Shown here: in pieces, positions 1 through 8,172 of the stretch | Layout of the letters: each line of letters starts with the position of its first letter | Position numbering within the stretch: position 1 is the first letter of the stretch | From: an uncultured Chromatiaceae bacterium | GTDB taxonomy: Bacteria > Pseudomonadota > Gammaproteobacteria > DRLM01 | NCBI GenBank assembly: GCA_945787555.1 | Contig: CALZJG010000122.1 | Coordinates: 69,674-133,673, forward strand | Direction of reading: 5' to 3' | Length of the DNA: 64,000 nt | Position numbers and translations under genes: made by a program | Notes under the pieces: generated by a model | Told to the model about the DNA's origin: nothing | The model's input: only the letters and a program-made list of their open reading frames with translations | Database searches by the model: none

Positions 1-486
1 TTCTCCGCCGGTCAGCGTCATCAGGACACCATCATGGTCACGCAATTCGCGGCGAGCGAGGTCTAGCGTCCAGCCGGCGAATCGCAATTGCTGCGGCGGC
101 GTTCCGACAGAGCGCGCTCCTGCGCGGCGCAATACGGCTTTGATGCGCGCCAGCAGTTCACGTGTATTGAAGGGTTTAGCGAGATAATCATCGGCACCCA
201 TTTCCAAGCCGACGATGCGATCGGTCTCCTCGCCTAGCGCGGTGAGCATGATCACCGGCAAATTGGAGGTGGCGCGTAAGCGTCGGCACAGTGACAAGCC
301 ATCCTCGCCGGGCAACATCACGTCCAACACCACCAGATCGAAACGCCCTTTTTCCAAGCTATGCCACATGGACTGACCATCGGCAGCGGTGGTGACGCGA
401 TAGCCATGCCGAACCATGAATTCAGCGAGCAGGTCGCGTATTTCACGGTCGTCGTCGACGATCAATATATGCGCGGTGGTGTTCAT
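1..486 (-). CDS. OmpR/PhoB-type response regulator (3' end beyond window)
   Basis: This is the N-terminal 162 residues of a two-component response regulator; the C-terminal part lies off the left edge. The start reads MNTTAHILIVDDDREIRDL. The acidic pocket (VDDD), the phospho-acceptor Asp in LVVLDVMLPGEDG, the conserved Thr (MLTA) and the Lys in DDYLAKPFN are all present. The linker then leads into the start of an OmpR-type winged-helix domain. It is divergent from a Spy/CpxP-like periplasmic gene, as cpxR is from cpxP in enterics, so an envelope-stress role is a reasonable inference. The partner kinase would be expected beyond the left edge. Confidence 0.93.
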   Translation of the reverse strand, partial: MNTTAHILIVDDDREIRDLLAEFMVRHGYRVTTAADGQSMWHSLEKGRFDLVVLDVMLPGEDGLSLCRRLRATSNLPVIMLTALGEETDRIVGLEMGADDYLAKPFNTRELLARIKAVLRRAGARSVGTPPQQLRFAGWTLDLARRELRDHDGVLMTLTGGE

Positions 487-531
487 TGAAAGGGATTATA
501 CGTTCTGCTCTGCAACCATGGCAGGTAATCG

Positions 532-576
532 TGTAACGCGAGGTTACAGATGCCACGGCTGTAACACAGCGTTACA
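532..576. promoter_or_regulatory. Two TGTAAC-N5-GTTACA palindromes (candidate response-regulator operator)
   Basis: Two perfect six-base-arm palindromes sit at 532-548 and 560-576, both TGTAAC-N5-GTTACA, with centres 28 bp apart. They lie in the divergent intergenic region between the response regulator (start 486) and the Spy-like gene (start 679). The half-site resembles those of CpxR/RstA-type regulators, but the inverted arrangement differs from the direct repeats usual for OmpR-family boxes. Binding by the adjacent regulator is inference. Confidence 0.6.
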
Positions 577-678
577 AAAGGCCGGCCAACAGACATCATC
601 GCGCAACAACACCCGCATACAGTGATGGCGTGGACGGTAGCTGCCGTACCTCAAGCAACAACCTAAGGAGATTTAGCC

Positions 679-1209
679 ATGCCCTATATACAAACGATAG
701 TGATTTCACTAGTGAGCGCCATCATCGTAGTGGGATTGACGATAGTCCTCACCGGTCGCGCACATGCCCAGCAGCATAACTATGCTCCTGCGGTCGCGGC
801 TATGATGGGAGAAGGTAAGCAACCCCATCATGCCTGGCAGCCGCGAGGGCAGCCTAGGTTCGCGCGCTGGTGCGCAGAAAACAGCGACGAGCGGGTCGAT
901 GGCTTGATCACGCTGGTGGAGGGTCGCCTCAGTCTTAACGCTGAACAGCAGACCGCCTGGCAACCGGTGACAGAGGCGTTGCGAGCGGGCGGGCTCCGCA
1001 TCGGGGCGGCTTGCAACTCGCTCACTAGCGAGGGAGTCCCCGCCACCTCGCCGGAGAAACTGGCACGTGCGGAGTCCTGGTTAAGCGTAGGGCTGGCGAC
1101 GGTACAACAGCTCCGCCCCCCCTTCGAGCATTTCTACGCGGGTTTGAACGCCGAACAGCAACAAACCCTCAATGACTTGTTCAAGCGCCACCCGCATCGC
1201 CCGCACTGA
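679..1209 (+). CDS. Spy/CpxP-like periplasmic protein
   Basis: A 176-residue exported protein. An N-terminal hydrophobic segment (about residues 7-28) ends in GRAHAQ, consistent with a signal peptide. The mature part is helical and carries two LTxxQ-like repeats, LNAEQQTAW (about 92) and LNAEQQQTL (about 157). This pattern is typical of the Spy/CpxP family of periplasmic chaperones and stress sensors. A clear AAGGAG lies at 664-669, about nine bases before the ATG. The gene faces away from an OmpR-type regulator and probably belongs to its regulon. The repeats deviate from the strict LTxxQ form, so family membership is likely but not certain. Confidence 0.7.
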   Translation: MPYIQTIVISLVSAIIVVGLTIVLTGRAHAQQHNYAPAVAAMMGEGKQPHHAWQPRGQPRFARWCAENSDERVDGLITLVEGRLSLNAEQQTAWQPVTEALRAGGLRIGAACNSLTSEGVPATSPEKLARAESWLSVGLATVQQLRPPFEHFYAGLNAEQQQTLNDLFKRHPHRPH

Positions 1210-1232
1210 TTTCACGGCGCGGGCCAAAATAG

Positions 1233-1256
1233 AAAGGGCTGCATGCGCAGCCCTTT
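1233..1256. terminator. Bidirectional hairpin terminator
   Basis: A perfect 10-bp stem, AAAGGGCTGC and GCAGCCCTTT, around an ATGC loop. It lies between the stop of the Spy-like gene and the convergent small ORF at 1288-1389. On the minus strand it is followed by CTATTTTGG, so it may serve both genes. Confidence 0.7.
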
Positions 1257-1287
1257 CCCTTCGAAACTGAGATGTCTTTAGTCGCGA

Positions 1288-1389
1288 CTATATGGTTAAT
1301 GTCGACGCCGTCACCCACACTAATATAACTATCAGCGACAACCCTATAACGACCATCCCATCATCTTGAGAAACCAGTCTTTGATTCAT
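1288..1389 (-). CDS. Small single-pass membrane protein (33 aa)
   Basis: A short ORF starting MNQRLVSQDDG and ending in a hydrophobic segment, VVIGLSLIVILVWVTASTL, which fits one membrane-spanning helix. Initiation signals are strong: GAGGAGG lies eight bases upstream of the ATG on the minus strand. The gene runs toward the bidirectional hairpin at 1233-1256. The ribosome site, the transmembrane profile and the terminator position support it as real. I do not recognise the family; it could be a small regulator of a membrane complex or a stress peptide. It is convergent with the Spy-like gene. Confidence 0.6.
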   Translation of the reverse strand: MNQRLVSQDDGMVVIGLSLIVILVWVTASTLTI

Positions 1390-2025
1390 GGCGTATACCT
1401 CCTCAGTGAAAACTGATTTAGGCGCATATTTGGTACGGGTATTGTTGACTCAACCACAGCGCTATTAAGACTAGTTTAGATTTTCCAACAAGCAAGATCC
1501 TGACTAGCGTGCTCTGCATTTCAATTCCGCGCGGGTTTCGGCCAGTCGACAACGCGACAATCAAGGCAGTACTGGCTGTATAACGTCCGCACAGATTTTC
1601 CGGCGGGCGGGCGCGCCGCGACGGGGGGCAAAGGGAGCGTAATGCGAGTAGGCGCGCGTGAGCGTTGCGGGCACGCCCGCTACGGGACTTACCCAGATTC
1701 CATCGCGACCGGCCGCGCGCTGGATGTCAGGCCACAAGTCATGGTGATTGAAACGTCGCGCTGCTTCAGGCCACATACACGGGCCGCGTTGGCGGCCAGT
1801 AAAAGGCCAGCTCGGCGGCGAGTCACTTCTGTTGCTCGGTGGCATCGCTGCGGCCGGCGGCCACCCACCAACTCCCAAGGTAGGTGGCAATCACCCAGCG
1901 CATCGTGGATCGATTGCACCAAGGAGGGCGCCGCACTGCCCTGCTCGTTTGGCAGGGGTACTGCGAAAGATAGGTGGCGGAACTGTGAAGTAAGGTGGTT
2001 TGGTCCTCATACGCTCCCGGAATTT
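1390..2025. other. Intergenic stretch without a supported gene
   Basis: About 630 bases between the small membrane ORF and the end of the PAP2 gene. Several open frames cross it on both strands, but all have arginine/proline-rich compositions typical of non-coding high-GC DNA and none shows a motif I recognise. The first 120 bases are AT-richer and probably hold the promoter of the small ORF. Confidence 0.5.
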
Positions 2026-2583
2026 TCACGCGCGCCAGCGCCGCATGAAGGGAAGATATTGCATTCCTAGGCGCGCGCCCAGCCAGCCCCACAGCGCGCC
2101 TAGCGACGCGCCCACCGCCACTTGACTGGGATAATGCATGGCCAGGTAGATGCGTGAAATCCCCACCATCAAGGCCAGCGCAAACAACGGCGCGGCGCGA
2201 CGACCGAACACCACAGTAAGAAACGCGGCGGCCGAAAAAAAGTCGAGGGTATGATTGGAAGGTAGGCCGGCGTGGCTGTCGCGACAGCCTTCCGCCAGGA
2301 CATGGTCGGGTTGACGCACATGCTCTGCCATATCGAAACAGGGCCGTGGCTGCTTGAACACATGCTTGAGGGTAAGACCAAGCTGATCCCCGCCACCTAC
2401 CACCAACGCCAAGAGCAACCATAGCTTGACCCCGTCCACGCGCCAGCGCCACACGAACAAAATCAGTAATACCGCCACCAGCGGCGCGGCGAGCCCGAAA
2501 CGCGATGACAGCCAGACAAAGAACAGATCAAGATAGGGGTGGGCCCAGCCTAGGTTCATGGCCAGCAACAAACTCTCATCCAT
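2026..2583 (-). CDS. PAP2-family membrane phosphatase with altered third motif
   Basis: An integral membrane phosphatase-like protein of about 185 residues with several hydrophobic segments. The first two PAP2 signatures are present: KHVFKQPRP (KX6RP) and PSNHT (PSGH-like). The third reads SRIYLAMHYPSQ, so the family's usual final Asp is Gln (codon CAA). Members typically dephosphorylate lipid pyrophosphates such as undecaprenyl-PP or lipid A; the substrate here is unknown. The ATG at 2583 is chosen over an upstream in-frame one because the preceding residues are low-complexity. It overlaps the end of the flippase-like pseudogene by eight bases, implying former translational coupling. Confidence 0.8.
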   Translation of the reverse strand: MDESLLLAMNLGWAHPYLDLFFVWLSSRFGLAAPLVAVLLILFVWRWRVDGVKLWLLLALVVGGGDQLGLTLKHVFKQPRPCFDMAEHVRQPDHVLAEGCRDSHAGLPSNHTLDFFSAAAFLTVVFGRRAAPLFALALMVGISRIYLAMHYPSQVAVGASLGALWGWLGARLGMQYLPFMRRWRA

Positions 2584-3416
2584 GACGGCGCGCTCCCGGC
2601 AACAACAGGCTGAGCCCTCCACTGATGAACGTGGCGCCCAACAAGAACGAATGTAGATTAACAGCCGCGGCCAGGGCCGCCGTGGTGTCGGCTTTGGCAG
2701 GCAGCAGTCCGAACACTACCCCGGCCTCATTAGGTGCCGGCGCCGGTGATCCCGTGCACCGACAACATGCTTGTAAGGTCGCCAACAATCACGTCCAGTC
2801 CGAGCCCCTCCCAGGAGCGGGGCAGGAACTCTAGCAAAACCCGCGCGAACACGCCCAACTTGACTCCCCAATTGGCGGCGGTTCAGACCAGACTGCACCA
2901 CAGATCAGCCGGGTTCCGGGGTACGCTCGCAAGGAGTTTGAGTAACGAGTGATGGCGGGCGTCGCAGGACGCATCGTCAGCCAGCGCTGACCGACATCCC
3001 GTAAGCGATGCGCGAGTAGGGGCAAAGGCGGCCGACGCTAAAGCGATGAGACCGGGCGACCACCATAAACTCCCCGCCACCACCAGCGCCGCGACGCCCA
3101 GCACACAGAGGTCAAGCAGCCAAAACCACACCAGGGCGGGCGGCGATTGCAGCGCAGGCATGGCGAAATTTCGCGCCATCGACACCGGGAAACTGAGTTC
3201 ACCGCTATACACGGGCAACAGGGTATCGAGCAAATTGGTTTGGAAGGTCAGCTGAAAGCAGGCGCCGTAATAACCCTGTATTTCACTGCGAAATTAATCA
3301 TGGAGGCGTAACCTACGCAGGCCATCGCTGAGCAGGGACCGCACCACCAAGGCAAGCAGGATGGCCACCCCGACGGGCACACGCCAGGAAAGAGTAGGAG
3401 GCCGTGCTGGACGTCC
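2576..3416 (-). pseudogene. Decayed UPF0104/LPG-synthase-TM (flippase-like) gene
   Basis: Conceptual minus-strand translation gives a recognisable lysylphosphatidylglycerol-synthase transmembrane (UPF0104) protein broken at three places. Segments read LLPVYSGELSFPVSMARNF, then NWGVKLGVFARVLLEFLP, then SVHGITGAGT and NEAGVVFGLLPAKADTT. The lesions are an in-frame TAA at 3294-3296 (RLHD-stop-FRSEI), an in-frame TGA at 2883-2885 (CSLV-stop-TAANWG, probably an original Trp), and a one-base frameshift near 2732. The frame is otherwise continuous. The N-terminus is not recoverable. It overlaps the PAP2 start, so the pair once formed a lipid-metabolism operon. Three separate lesions make sequencing error unlikely. 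Confidence 0.75.
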
Positions 3417-3605
3417 CTATCTCCCAATGGTGGCTGCTTGGCCAGGGGATGCCTTCCTGGTGCTGGTGCCGCCGCCGGTCGCCGGCCTTTATTTTCCCAA
3501 TTGAAGCTAGGATAATACCGCGCATAGCCCTAACGGTTCCGTCACCTCCCACATGAGGCTTGCCGTGTCACCGAGAACCAATGCTTAGGATCCCGTAATT
3601 TGTCT

Positions 3606-3626
3606 GACTCGCCGTACGGCGGAGTC
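3606..3626. promoter_or_regulatory. Hairpin/palindrome upstream of fbp
   Basis: GACTC, then the perfect palindrome GCCGTACGGC, then G and GAGTC, 36 bases upstream of the fbp ATG. There is no T-run, so it is more likely an operator or leader structure than a terminator. The function is unknown. Confidence 0.3.
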
Positions 3627-3661
3627 TGGTCACGATTACTCACAACCTTAAGGAACATAGC

Positions 3662-4672
3662 ATGAGCTCTGGCATCACCATTACTCAATTCATCATCGAG
3701 GAGCAGCGTCGCATCCCCGGCGCCAGCGGCGAATTTACGCTGTTGCTCAATGACCTGGTCTCCGCCACCAAGGTCATCGCCAATGCCGTCAACAAAGGGG
3801 CGCTGGCGGGGGTGCTAGGCGCCGCCGGCAGTTCCAATGTACAGGGCGAGGATCAGAAGAAGCTGGACGTGATCTCCAATGACGTGATGATCGAGTCCAC
3901 CAATTGGTCGGGACACTTGGCCGCCATGGCCTCCGAGGAGATGGACGAGATACTGCCCATCCCAGCCGAGTACCCCAAGGGCAAATACCTGCTGTTGTTC
4001 GATCCGCTGGACGGCTCCTCCAACATTGACGTCAACATTTCCGTGGGCACCATCTTCTCCATCCTCAAAGCACCCGAAGGCAAGAGCGCCGCCACCACGG
4101 AGGATTTTCTGCAACCCGGCACCCAGCAAGTGTGCGCCGGCTACGCCCTATACGGACCCTCCACCATGTTGGTGATCACCTCCGGTCACGGTGTCAACGG
4201 CTTCACCCTGGACCGCAACGTGGGCGAGTATTACCTCACCCATCCCAACATGCAGGTCCCGGACGACACCCAGGAATTCGCCATCAACGCCTCCAACGCA
4301 CGGTTCTGGGAAGCGCCGGTCAAGCGCTATGTCGACGAATGCCTGGCCGGCAAGGAAGGCCCTAGGGCCAAGGATTTCAATATGCGCTGGGTCGCCTCCA
4401 TGGTGGCCGAAGTACATCGCATCCTCACCCGCGGCGGCATCTTCATGTACCCGCGCGACACCAAAGACCCATCCAAAGCCGGCAAGCTGCGCCTGATGTA
4501 CGAAGCCAACCCCATGTCCTTCATCGTCGAGCAGGCCGGCGGCGTTTGCTCTACCGGCCGCGAGCGCATCATGACCTTGCCACCCAGCGGCTTGCATCAG
4601 CGCGTGCCGGTGATCCTCGGCTCCAAGAACGAAGTAGATAAAGTGGTGCAATACCACAAGGATATGGACTGA
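3662..4672 (+). CDS. fbp: Class I fructose-1,6-bisphosphatase
   Basis: A cytosolic enzyme of gluconeogenesis, and of the Calvin cycle in autotrophs, hydrolysing fructose-1,6-bisphosphate to fructose-6-phosphate. The 336-residue length is normal for the class. Signatures include [16 protein letters not shown] for metal and phosphate binding (about 112-127), GGIFMYPRD (about 258) and [20 protein letters not shown] near the substrate site (about 274-293). An AAGGA ribosome site precedes the ATG. The gene is monocistronic: a palindrome lies upstream and a strong intrinsic terminator follows at 4697-4728. The flanking genes are unrelated to sugar metabolism. Confidence 0.97.
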   Translation: MSSGITITQFIIEEQRRIPGASGEFTLLLNDLVSATKVIANAVNKGALAGVLGAAGSSNVQGEDQKKLDVISNDVMIESTNWSGHLAAMASEEMDEILPIPAEYPKGKYLLLFDPLDGSSNIDVNISVGTIFSILKAPEGKSAATTEDFLQPGTQQVCAGYALYGPSTMLVITSGHGVNGFTLDRNVGEYYLTHPNMQVPDDTQEFAINASNARFWEAPVKRYVDECLAGKEGPRAKDFNMRWVASMVAEVHRILTRGGIFMYPRDTKDPSKAGKLRLMYEANPMSFIVEQAGGVCSTGRERIMTLPPSGLHQRVPVILGSKNEVDKVVQYHKDMD

Positions 4673-4696
4673 GTCCCGTTCTAGCCACACCCACCC

Positions 4697-4728
4697 AACC
4701 CGGCTTCCGCACAGAGGCCGGGTTTTTT
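4697..4728 (+). terminator. Rho-independent terminator of fbp
   Basis: An eight-base stem, AACCCGGC (4697-4704) and GCCGGGTT (4717-4724), runs directly into six Ts. It lies 25 bases after the fbp stop. Confidence 0.9.
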
Positions 4729-4754
4729 ATTGCATAGACCACGCAGGGTTAGAG

Positions 4755-4781
4755 TCAAGCCCACCGTTCCTCGGCCGATAA
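4755..4781 (+). promoter_or_regulatory. Candidate sigma-28 (FliA) promoter
   Basis: TCAAGCCC, an 11-base spacer, then GCCGATAA at 4774-4781. The -10 is an exact match to the flagellar sigma-28 consensus; the -35 matches the TCAAG core. It lies 57 bases upstream of the von Willebrand A gene at 4839. This is a pattern match only, and no flagellar genes are in the window. Confidence 0.4.
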
Positions 4782-4805
4782 GCCTATCAGGTACCTAGCT
4801 AAGGC

Positions 4806-4826
4806 TCCTTAAGACGTGCTTAAGGA
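4806..4826. promoter_or_regulatory. TCCTTAAG-N5-CTTAAGGA inverted repeat
   Basis: A perfect 8-bp inverted repeat just downstream of the candidate FliA promoter and 12 bases before the ATG of the vWA gene. The position suits an operator or a leader hairpin affecting translation. Confidence 0.4.
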
Positions 4827-4838
4827 CAAGGACGTGGA

Positions 4839-6683
4839 ATGCGTAAGCGTTTATCCATCATCGGTGTTTTAGTACTGCTGGGCATGGTTACGGGCATGGC
4901 GCGCGCGAGCCAGGCGCCGTCACATGACGTGCGCATCTTAATCGACATCTCCGGCAGCATGAAACACAACGATCCGCACAACCTGCGCGCGCCCGCATTG
5001 CGCTTGCTCACCGGCTTATTGCCCAAGGAGGCGGAAGCGGGCGTGTGGACCTACGGTCGCTACGTCAACATGCTGGTGCCGCACGGCACGGTAACACCGA
5101 GGTGGCGCGAGCAAGCACAAGCCGCCGCCGCCGAGATACATTCACTGGGCCTACACACCAATATTGAGGACGCCATCGCGCGCGCCACTGCAAAATGGCA
5201 AACCCCCGACGCCAGCCGCCAGCGCAGCGTGATTCTGCTCACCGATGGCTTGGTGGATATTTCGCAAGATCCGGTTGCTAACGCCGCTTCGCGTAAGCGC
5301 ATCGTCAATGATCTACTGCCGCGCCTGACACAAATCGGGGCCAGCGTGTACAGCGTGGCCTTGTCCGATGACGCCGATCACGCGCTGTTGCGCCAACTGG
5401 CCTCCGCCAGCGGCGGCGATTACCAACAAGTGCAAGATGCCGAACAATTGCAACGGGTGTTTCTACGCATCTTCGAGCAAGCCACCCAGCCCGACACCCT
5501 GCCATTGGAAGGCAACAAGGTGCAGGTCGACTCGAGCATCCAAGAAGTGACTTTCCTGATTTTCCGCGCCACTGGAGCGGAGCCGACGCAAATCATCTCC
5601 CCTAGCGGCGAGCGCTACACCGAGCGAGAATTGCCGCCGCAGGCGCGCTGGCATGCCGACACCGGCTACGACCTCGTCACCATCGAACACCCGAGCCCCG
5701 GCGACTGGCGGATAGTGGCGCAAATGGACAATGACAATCGCGTCATGGTGGTGAGCGATTTGAAGGTGCGCGCCACCAGCGTGCCCAACAGCCTGAGTCC
5801 CGAGGATGCCTTCGAATACCAGATACAACTCACCCAACGAAACCAGTTGATACGTGACCAGGCTTTCCTCGATCTCACTCAGGTCTCGCTCACTCAGAGC
5901 AGCTCGACCGGTGAGGACTGGCAGTGGGATTTGTTCGACGACGGCCGCGGCGCCGATCGCACCGCACATGACGGCACGTTTACCCACTGGGTGAGCGAAT
6001 CGTTGCAGGCCGGTCGCCACGAACTCGTGCTGCATGTCGAGGGGGCCACCTTCAAGCGCGAACAGCGCCAAAGCTTCGAAGTCTATGCCGTGCCGGTGGC
6101 GGCGAGTGTGACGCCCGACCCGGTCACGCCCGGCGCCTATGCCTTGACTGTCGTGCCGCACGGCGGCTTGTTGGAACCCGACAGCCTGCGTGTTGTTGCC
6201 TTGATCGGCAATGCCGAGGGCGAGCAGCGCCAGGTGCGCTTGCCGCAGACCGGGCCCGCCGAATGGCGCGACATCGTCACCGGTATCGGCGCCGACGACT
6301 ATCAAGTGAGCTTTCAAATCGAAGGCCGCAAGCCCAGCGGCAAGCCGGTGCGCGCGCAAGTGGGCCCGTACGCCATGCAAGGCGGGCGGGCGGTCGAGGC
6401 GCCCCAGCAAGTGGAATCACCCCCCCCAGCCAGCGCCGACCCCCCCTTGCCTGAGAAACACGCAACGCCGATGCATGAAGAACCTGCAGTGGAAATGGAG
6501 GATGTCACTCACGATGATAGTGCCGCGCCACCAGGCGAGGAGCACATCGATTGGCTCTCGGTGGCTTGGCAAACCGCAGCCTTCAATCTTGCGCTCGGCC
6601 TCATCGGCTATGCCGCTTATCGAAAATGGCGCAAGCGTTATCAGCCATCCACGCGAATCTTGGAAGGTGTGGCGTCATCATGA
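4839..6683 (+). CDS. Exported von Willebrand factor A domain membrane protein
   Basis: A 614-residue protein with a signal peptide (residues 1-23, ending ARAS) and a vWA domain from about 30 to 215. The domain carries the metal-ion site DISGSM and a later LLTDG. Beta-rich, Ig-like extracytoplasmic regions follow to about 510, then an acidic proline-rich linker and a C-terminal transmembrane helix near residues 575-595 with a basic cytoplasmic tail. It resembles the TIGR03503-type gammaproteobacterial proteins. The MIDAS residues suggest Mg-dependent protein binding in the periplasm. Its stop overlaps the next gene's start by ATGA, so the two are translationally coupled. The function is unknown. 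Confidence 0.8.
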   Translation: MRKRLSIIGVLVLLGMVTGMARASQAPSHDVRILIDISGSMKHNDPHNLRAPALRLLTGLLPKEAEAGVWTYGRYVNMLVPHGTVTPRWREQAQAAAAEIHSLGLHTNIEDAIARATAKWQTPDASRQRSVILLTDGLVDISQDPVANAASRKRIVNDLLPRLTQIGASVYSVALSDDADHALLRQLASASGGDYQQVQDAEQLQRVFLRIFEQATQPDTLPLEGNKVQVDSSIQEVTFLIFRATGAEPTQIISPSGERYTERELPPQARWHADTGYDLVTIEHPSPGDWRIVAQMDNDNRVMVVSDLKVRATSVPNSLSPEDAFEYQIQLTQRNQLIRDQAFLDLTQVSLTQSSSTGEDWQWDLFDDGRGADRTAHDGTFTHWVSESLQAGRHELVLHVEGATFKREQRQSFEVYAVPVAASVTPDPVTPGAYALTVVPHGGLLEPDSLRVVALIGNAEGEQRQVRLPQTGPAEWRDIVTGIGADDYQVSFQIEGRKPSGKPVRAQVGPYAMQGGRAVEAPQQVESPPPASADPPLPEKHATPMHEEPAVEMEDVTHDDSAAPPGEEHIDWLSVAWQTAAFNLALGLIGYAAYRKWRKRYQPSTRILEGVASS

Positions 6684-7729
6684 TGACTTTATTGATCGTC
6701 TTGGGTGAAGTTACTCTGATCCTCGTTATCATCATGCTTGCGCTCGGCGTCAAACATTTACGCCGCAAACACCGCGAGCGCAGCGCCGTCAATGCACTGG
6801 TGACCAGCATCAACAGTAATCAAACCACGCGCGTACAAGGTTTGGCGGATGTATTGAAAGAGCGTGGCGAGGACGACGAGGACGCACTCCGCAAAGCCAA
6901 TGAAGTCATCAAGAAGCAAAACGAATTCTATCAAAATGCGGTGGATCTATATTTCAATCGCAATTGCGAAGTGCTAACTAAACTGGATCATCGTCTGGAA
7001 GATCTCATCAGCCAATACAAGCAGGTACTAGTGGATAGCGGCGATGGCGAAACGACGACCAAGAGCCATCAAGACGTGGCACTCGCGGTAGAGCGCTTGT
7101 CCACCGACATCGAGGGGCTGAGCAAGGAAGTGGAAGGCCTGCGCTCCGAAAACGGTGATTTACAACGTCAGCTCAAAGCGGCCGAACAAGAGCTCGACCA
7201 ATTGGGACGTGAATACGTCTCCGCCTTCAACCGCAAGCGCCAAGAAGAAGAGGCGGCCGGGCGGGAGGGTGACGGCGCAAGCGAAAGTGATAGCGAGACC
7301 ACCGCAGCCGACAATTCCACCTTCGGGCAATTCGCCAATGATGCGGGCCCTCGAGTCAATAAGAGTGCCGCCGCACTGGACTCGAATGACGTAGCACTAC
7401 CCGATGAGGACCAGGGATTCCACTCCAGCGCGCCGGCCACAGCACAAGCCGATACGCGAGGCGCGCCCGAAGCGACACCCACCGCACAGGCAATGTCCGC
7501 CGATGACATCGATGCCCTGTTGGCGGAAACCCAAGCAATACCGGACACCGAGCCCTCGTCCAGTCAAGACCCCGGCCCCTCACCCGCAGCCATAGCGCAA
7601 AATGCCGCGAGCTTGTTCAGCAGCGACGAAGCCGCCGCCGATCGCGGCCTGTTGGCGGATCTGGATTTGGAGCAGCTCAACGACGAACAAGCAGACGACG
7701 CCGACGAACCCAAACGATCCGCGCAATAA
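6680..7729 (+). CDS. Membrane-anchored coiled-coil protein with acidic tail
   Basis: A 349-residue protein beginning MMTLLIVLGEVTLILV, with one N-terminal transmembrane helix (about 3-24) and a short basic stretch. A long predicted coiled coil (about 45-220, with heptad-like runs such as VERLSTDIEGLSKEVEGL) is followed by a low-complexity Ala/Asp/Ser/Glu-rich C-terminus. The start at 6680 is preferred over an upstream in-frame ATG because it gives the classic ATGA overlap with the vWA gene. The layout suggests a cytoplasmic scaffold tethered to the membrane, working with the vWA protein. I do not recognise a named family. Confidence 0.72.
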   Translation: MMTLLIVLGEVTLILVIIMLALGVKHLRRKHRERSAVNALVTSINSNQTTRVQGLADVLKERGEDDEDALRKANEVIKKQNEFYQNAVDLYFNRNCEVLTKLDHRLEDLISQYKQVLVDSGDGETTTKSHQDVALAVERLSTDIEGLSKEVEGLRSENGDLQRQLKAAEQELDQLGREYVSAFNRKRQEEEAAGREGDGASESDSETTAADNSTFGQFANDAGPRVNKSAAALDSNDVALPDEDQGFHSSAPATAQADTRGAPEATPTAQAMSADDIDALLAETQAIPDTEPSSSQDPGPSPAAIAQNAASLFSSDEAAADRGLLADLDLEQLNDEQADDADEPKRSAQ

Positions 7730-7841
7730 ACCGCCCCCGTAGCAATCGGCTCCCACGCCGACATCGCCTGACCATCACGGCTATAATAAAACGCGCTGAT
7801 AACTCGACATCACTACACGCATACCGATAGGAGTGGCTGCC

Positions 7842-8147
7842 ATGAAGCCTGAAGCGCAACGCCCCCTCGCCCCGGAAGAAACCGAGCTGCGCGTCAGCGA
7901 AACCTTCCCGGTGGATATGGCGCCGGAGGAATTCGCCGGGCGCGATGGTTATGGCTGGATGGATTTTCCCGTCGCCCGTTATCGCTATCGCGATGAGCGC
8001 TTGGATGCCTGGATACAGCAGGTCAGCGTCATCTTGCGCGACCCCGCGGCGTTGCGCGAGTGCCAAGCCAAATATCTCACCCCGGCCGAACGGCAGTACA
8101 TGCAGCGTTACCTGCAGGATGATAACGAAGCCTTGGATGACGACTGA
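7842..8147 (+). CDS. Conserved-looking small hypothetical protein (101 aa)
   Basis: A soluble 101-residue protein starting MKPEAQRPLAPEE, with no signal or membrane segment. It is rich in charged and aromatic residues (GYGWMDFPVARYRYRDERLD) and has a helical C-terminal half ending in an acidic DDD. The start at 7842 is chosen because AGGAG at 7829-7833 is well spaced from it. It lies 112 bases downstream of the coiled-coil gene in the same direction and may be a third member of that unit. The family and function are not recognised. Confidence 0.6.
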   Translation: MKPEAQRPLAPEETELRVSETFPVDMAPEEFAGRDGYGWMDFPVARYRYRDERLDAWIQQVSVILRDPAALRECQAKYLTPAERQYMQRYLQDDNEALDDD

Positions 8148-8172
8148 CGTTTTGGCCAAAAAGCCGTCGCAC

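Noticed and set aside
1642-2070. Several Arg-rich open frames downstream of the PAP2 gene
   Set aside because: Overlapping frames on both strands, no ribosome sites and no motifs; typical chance frames in GC-rich DNA.
5463-6410. 315-codon minus-strand open frame within the vWA gene
   Set aside because: Shadow of the plus-strand coding frame; the translation is Ala/Val/Gly-rich without domain features.
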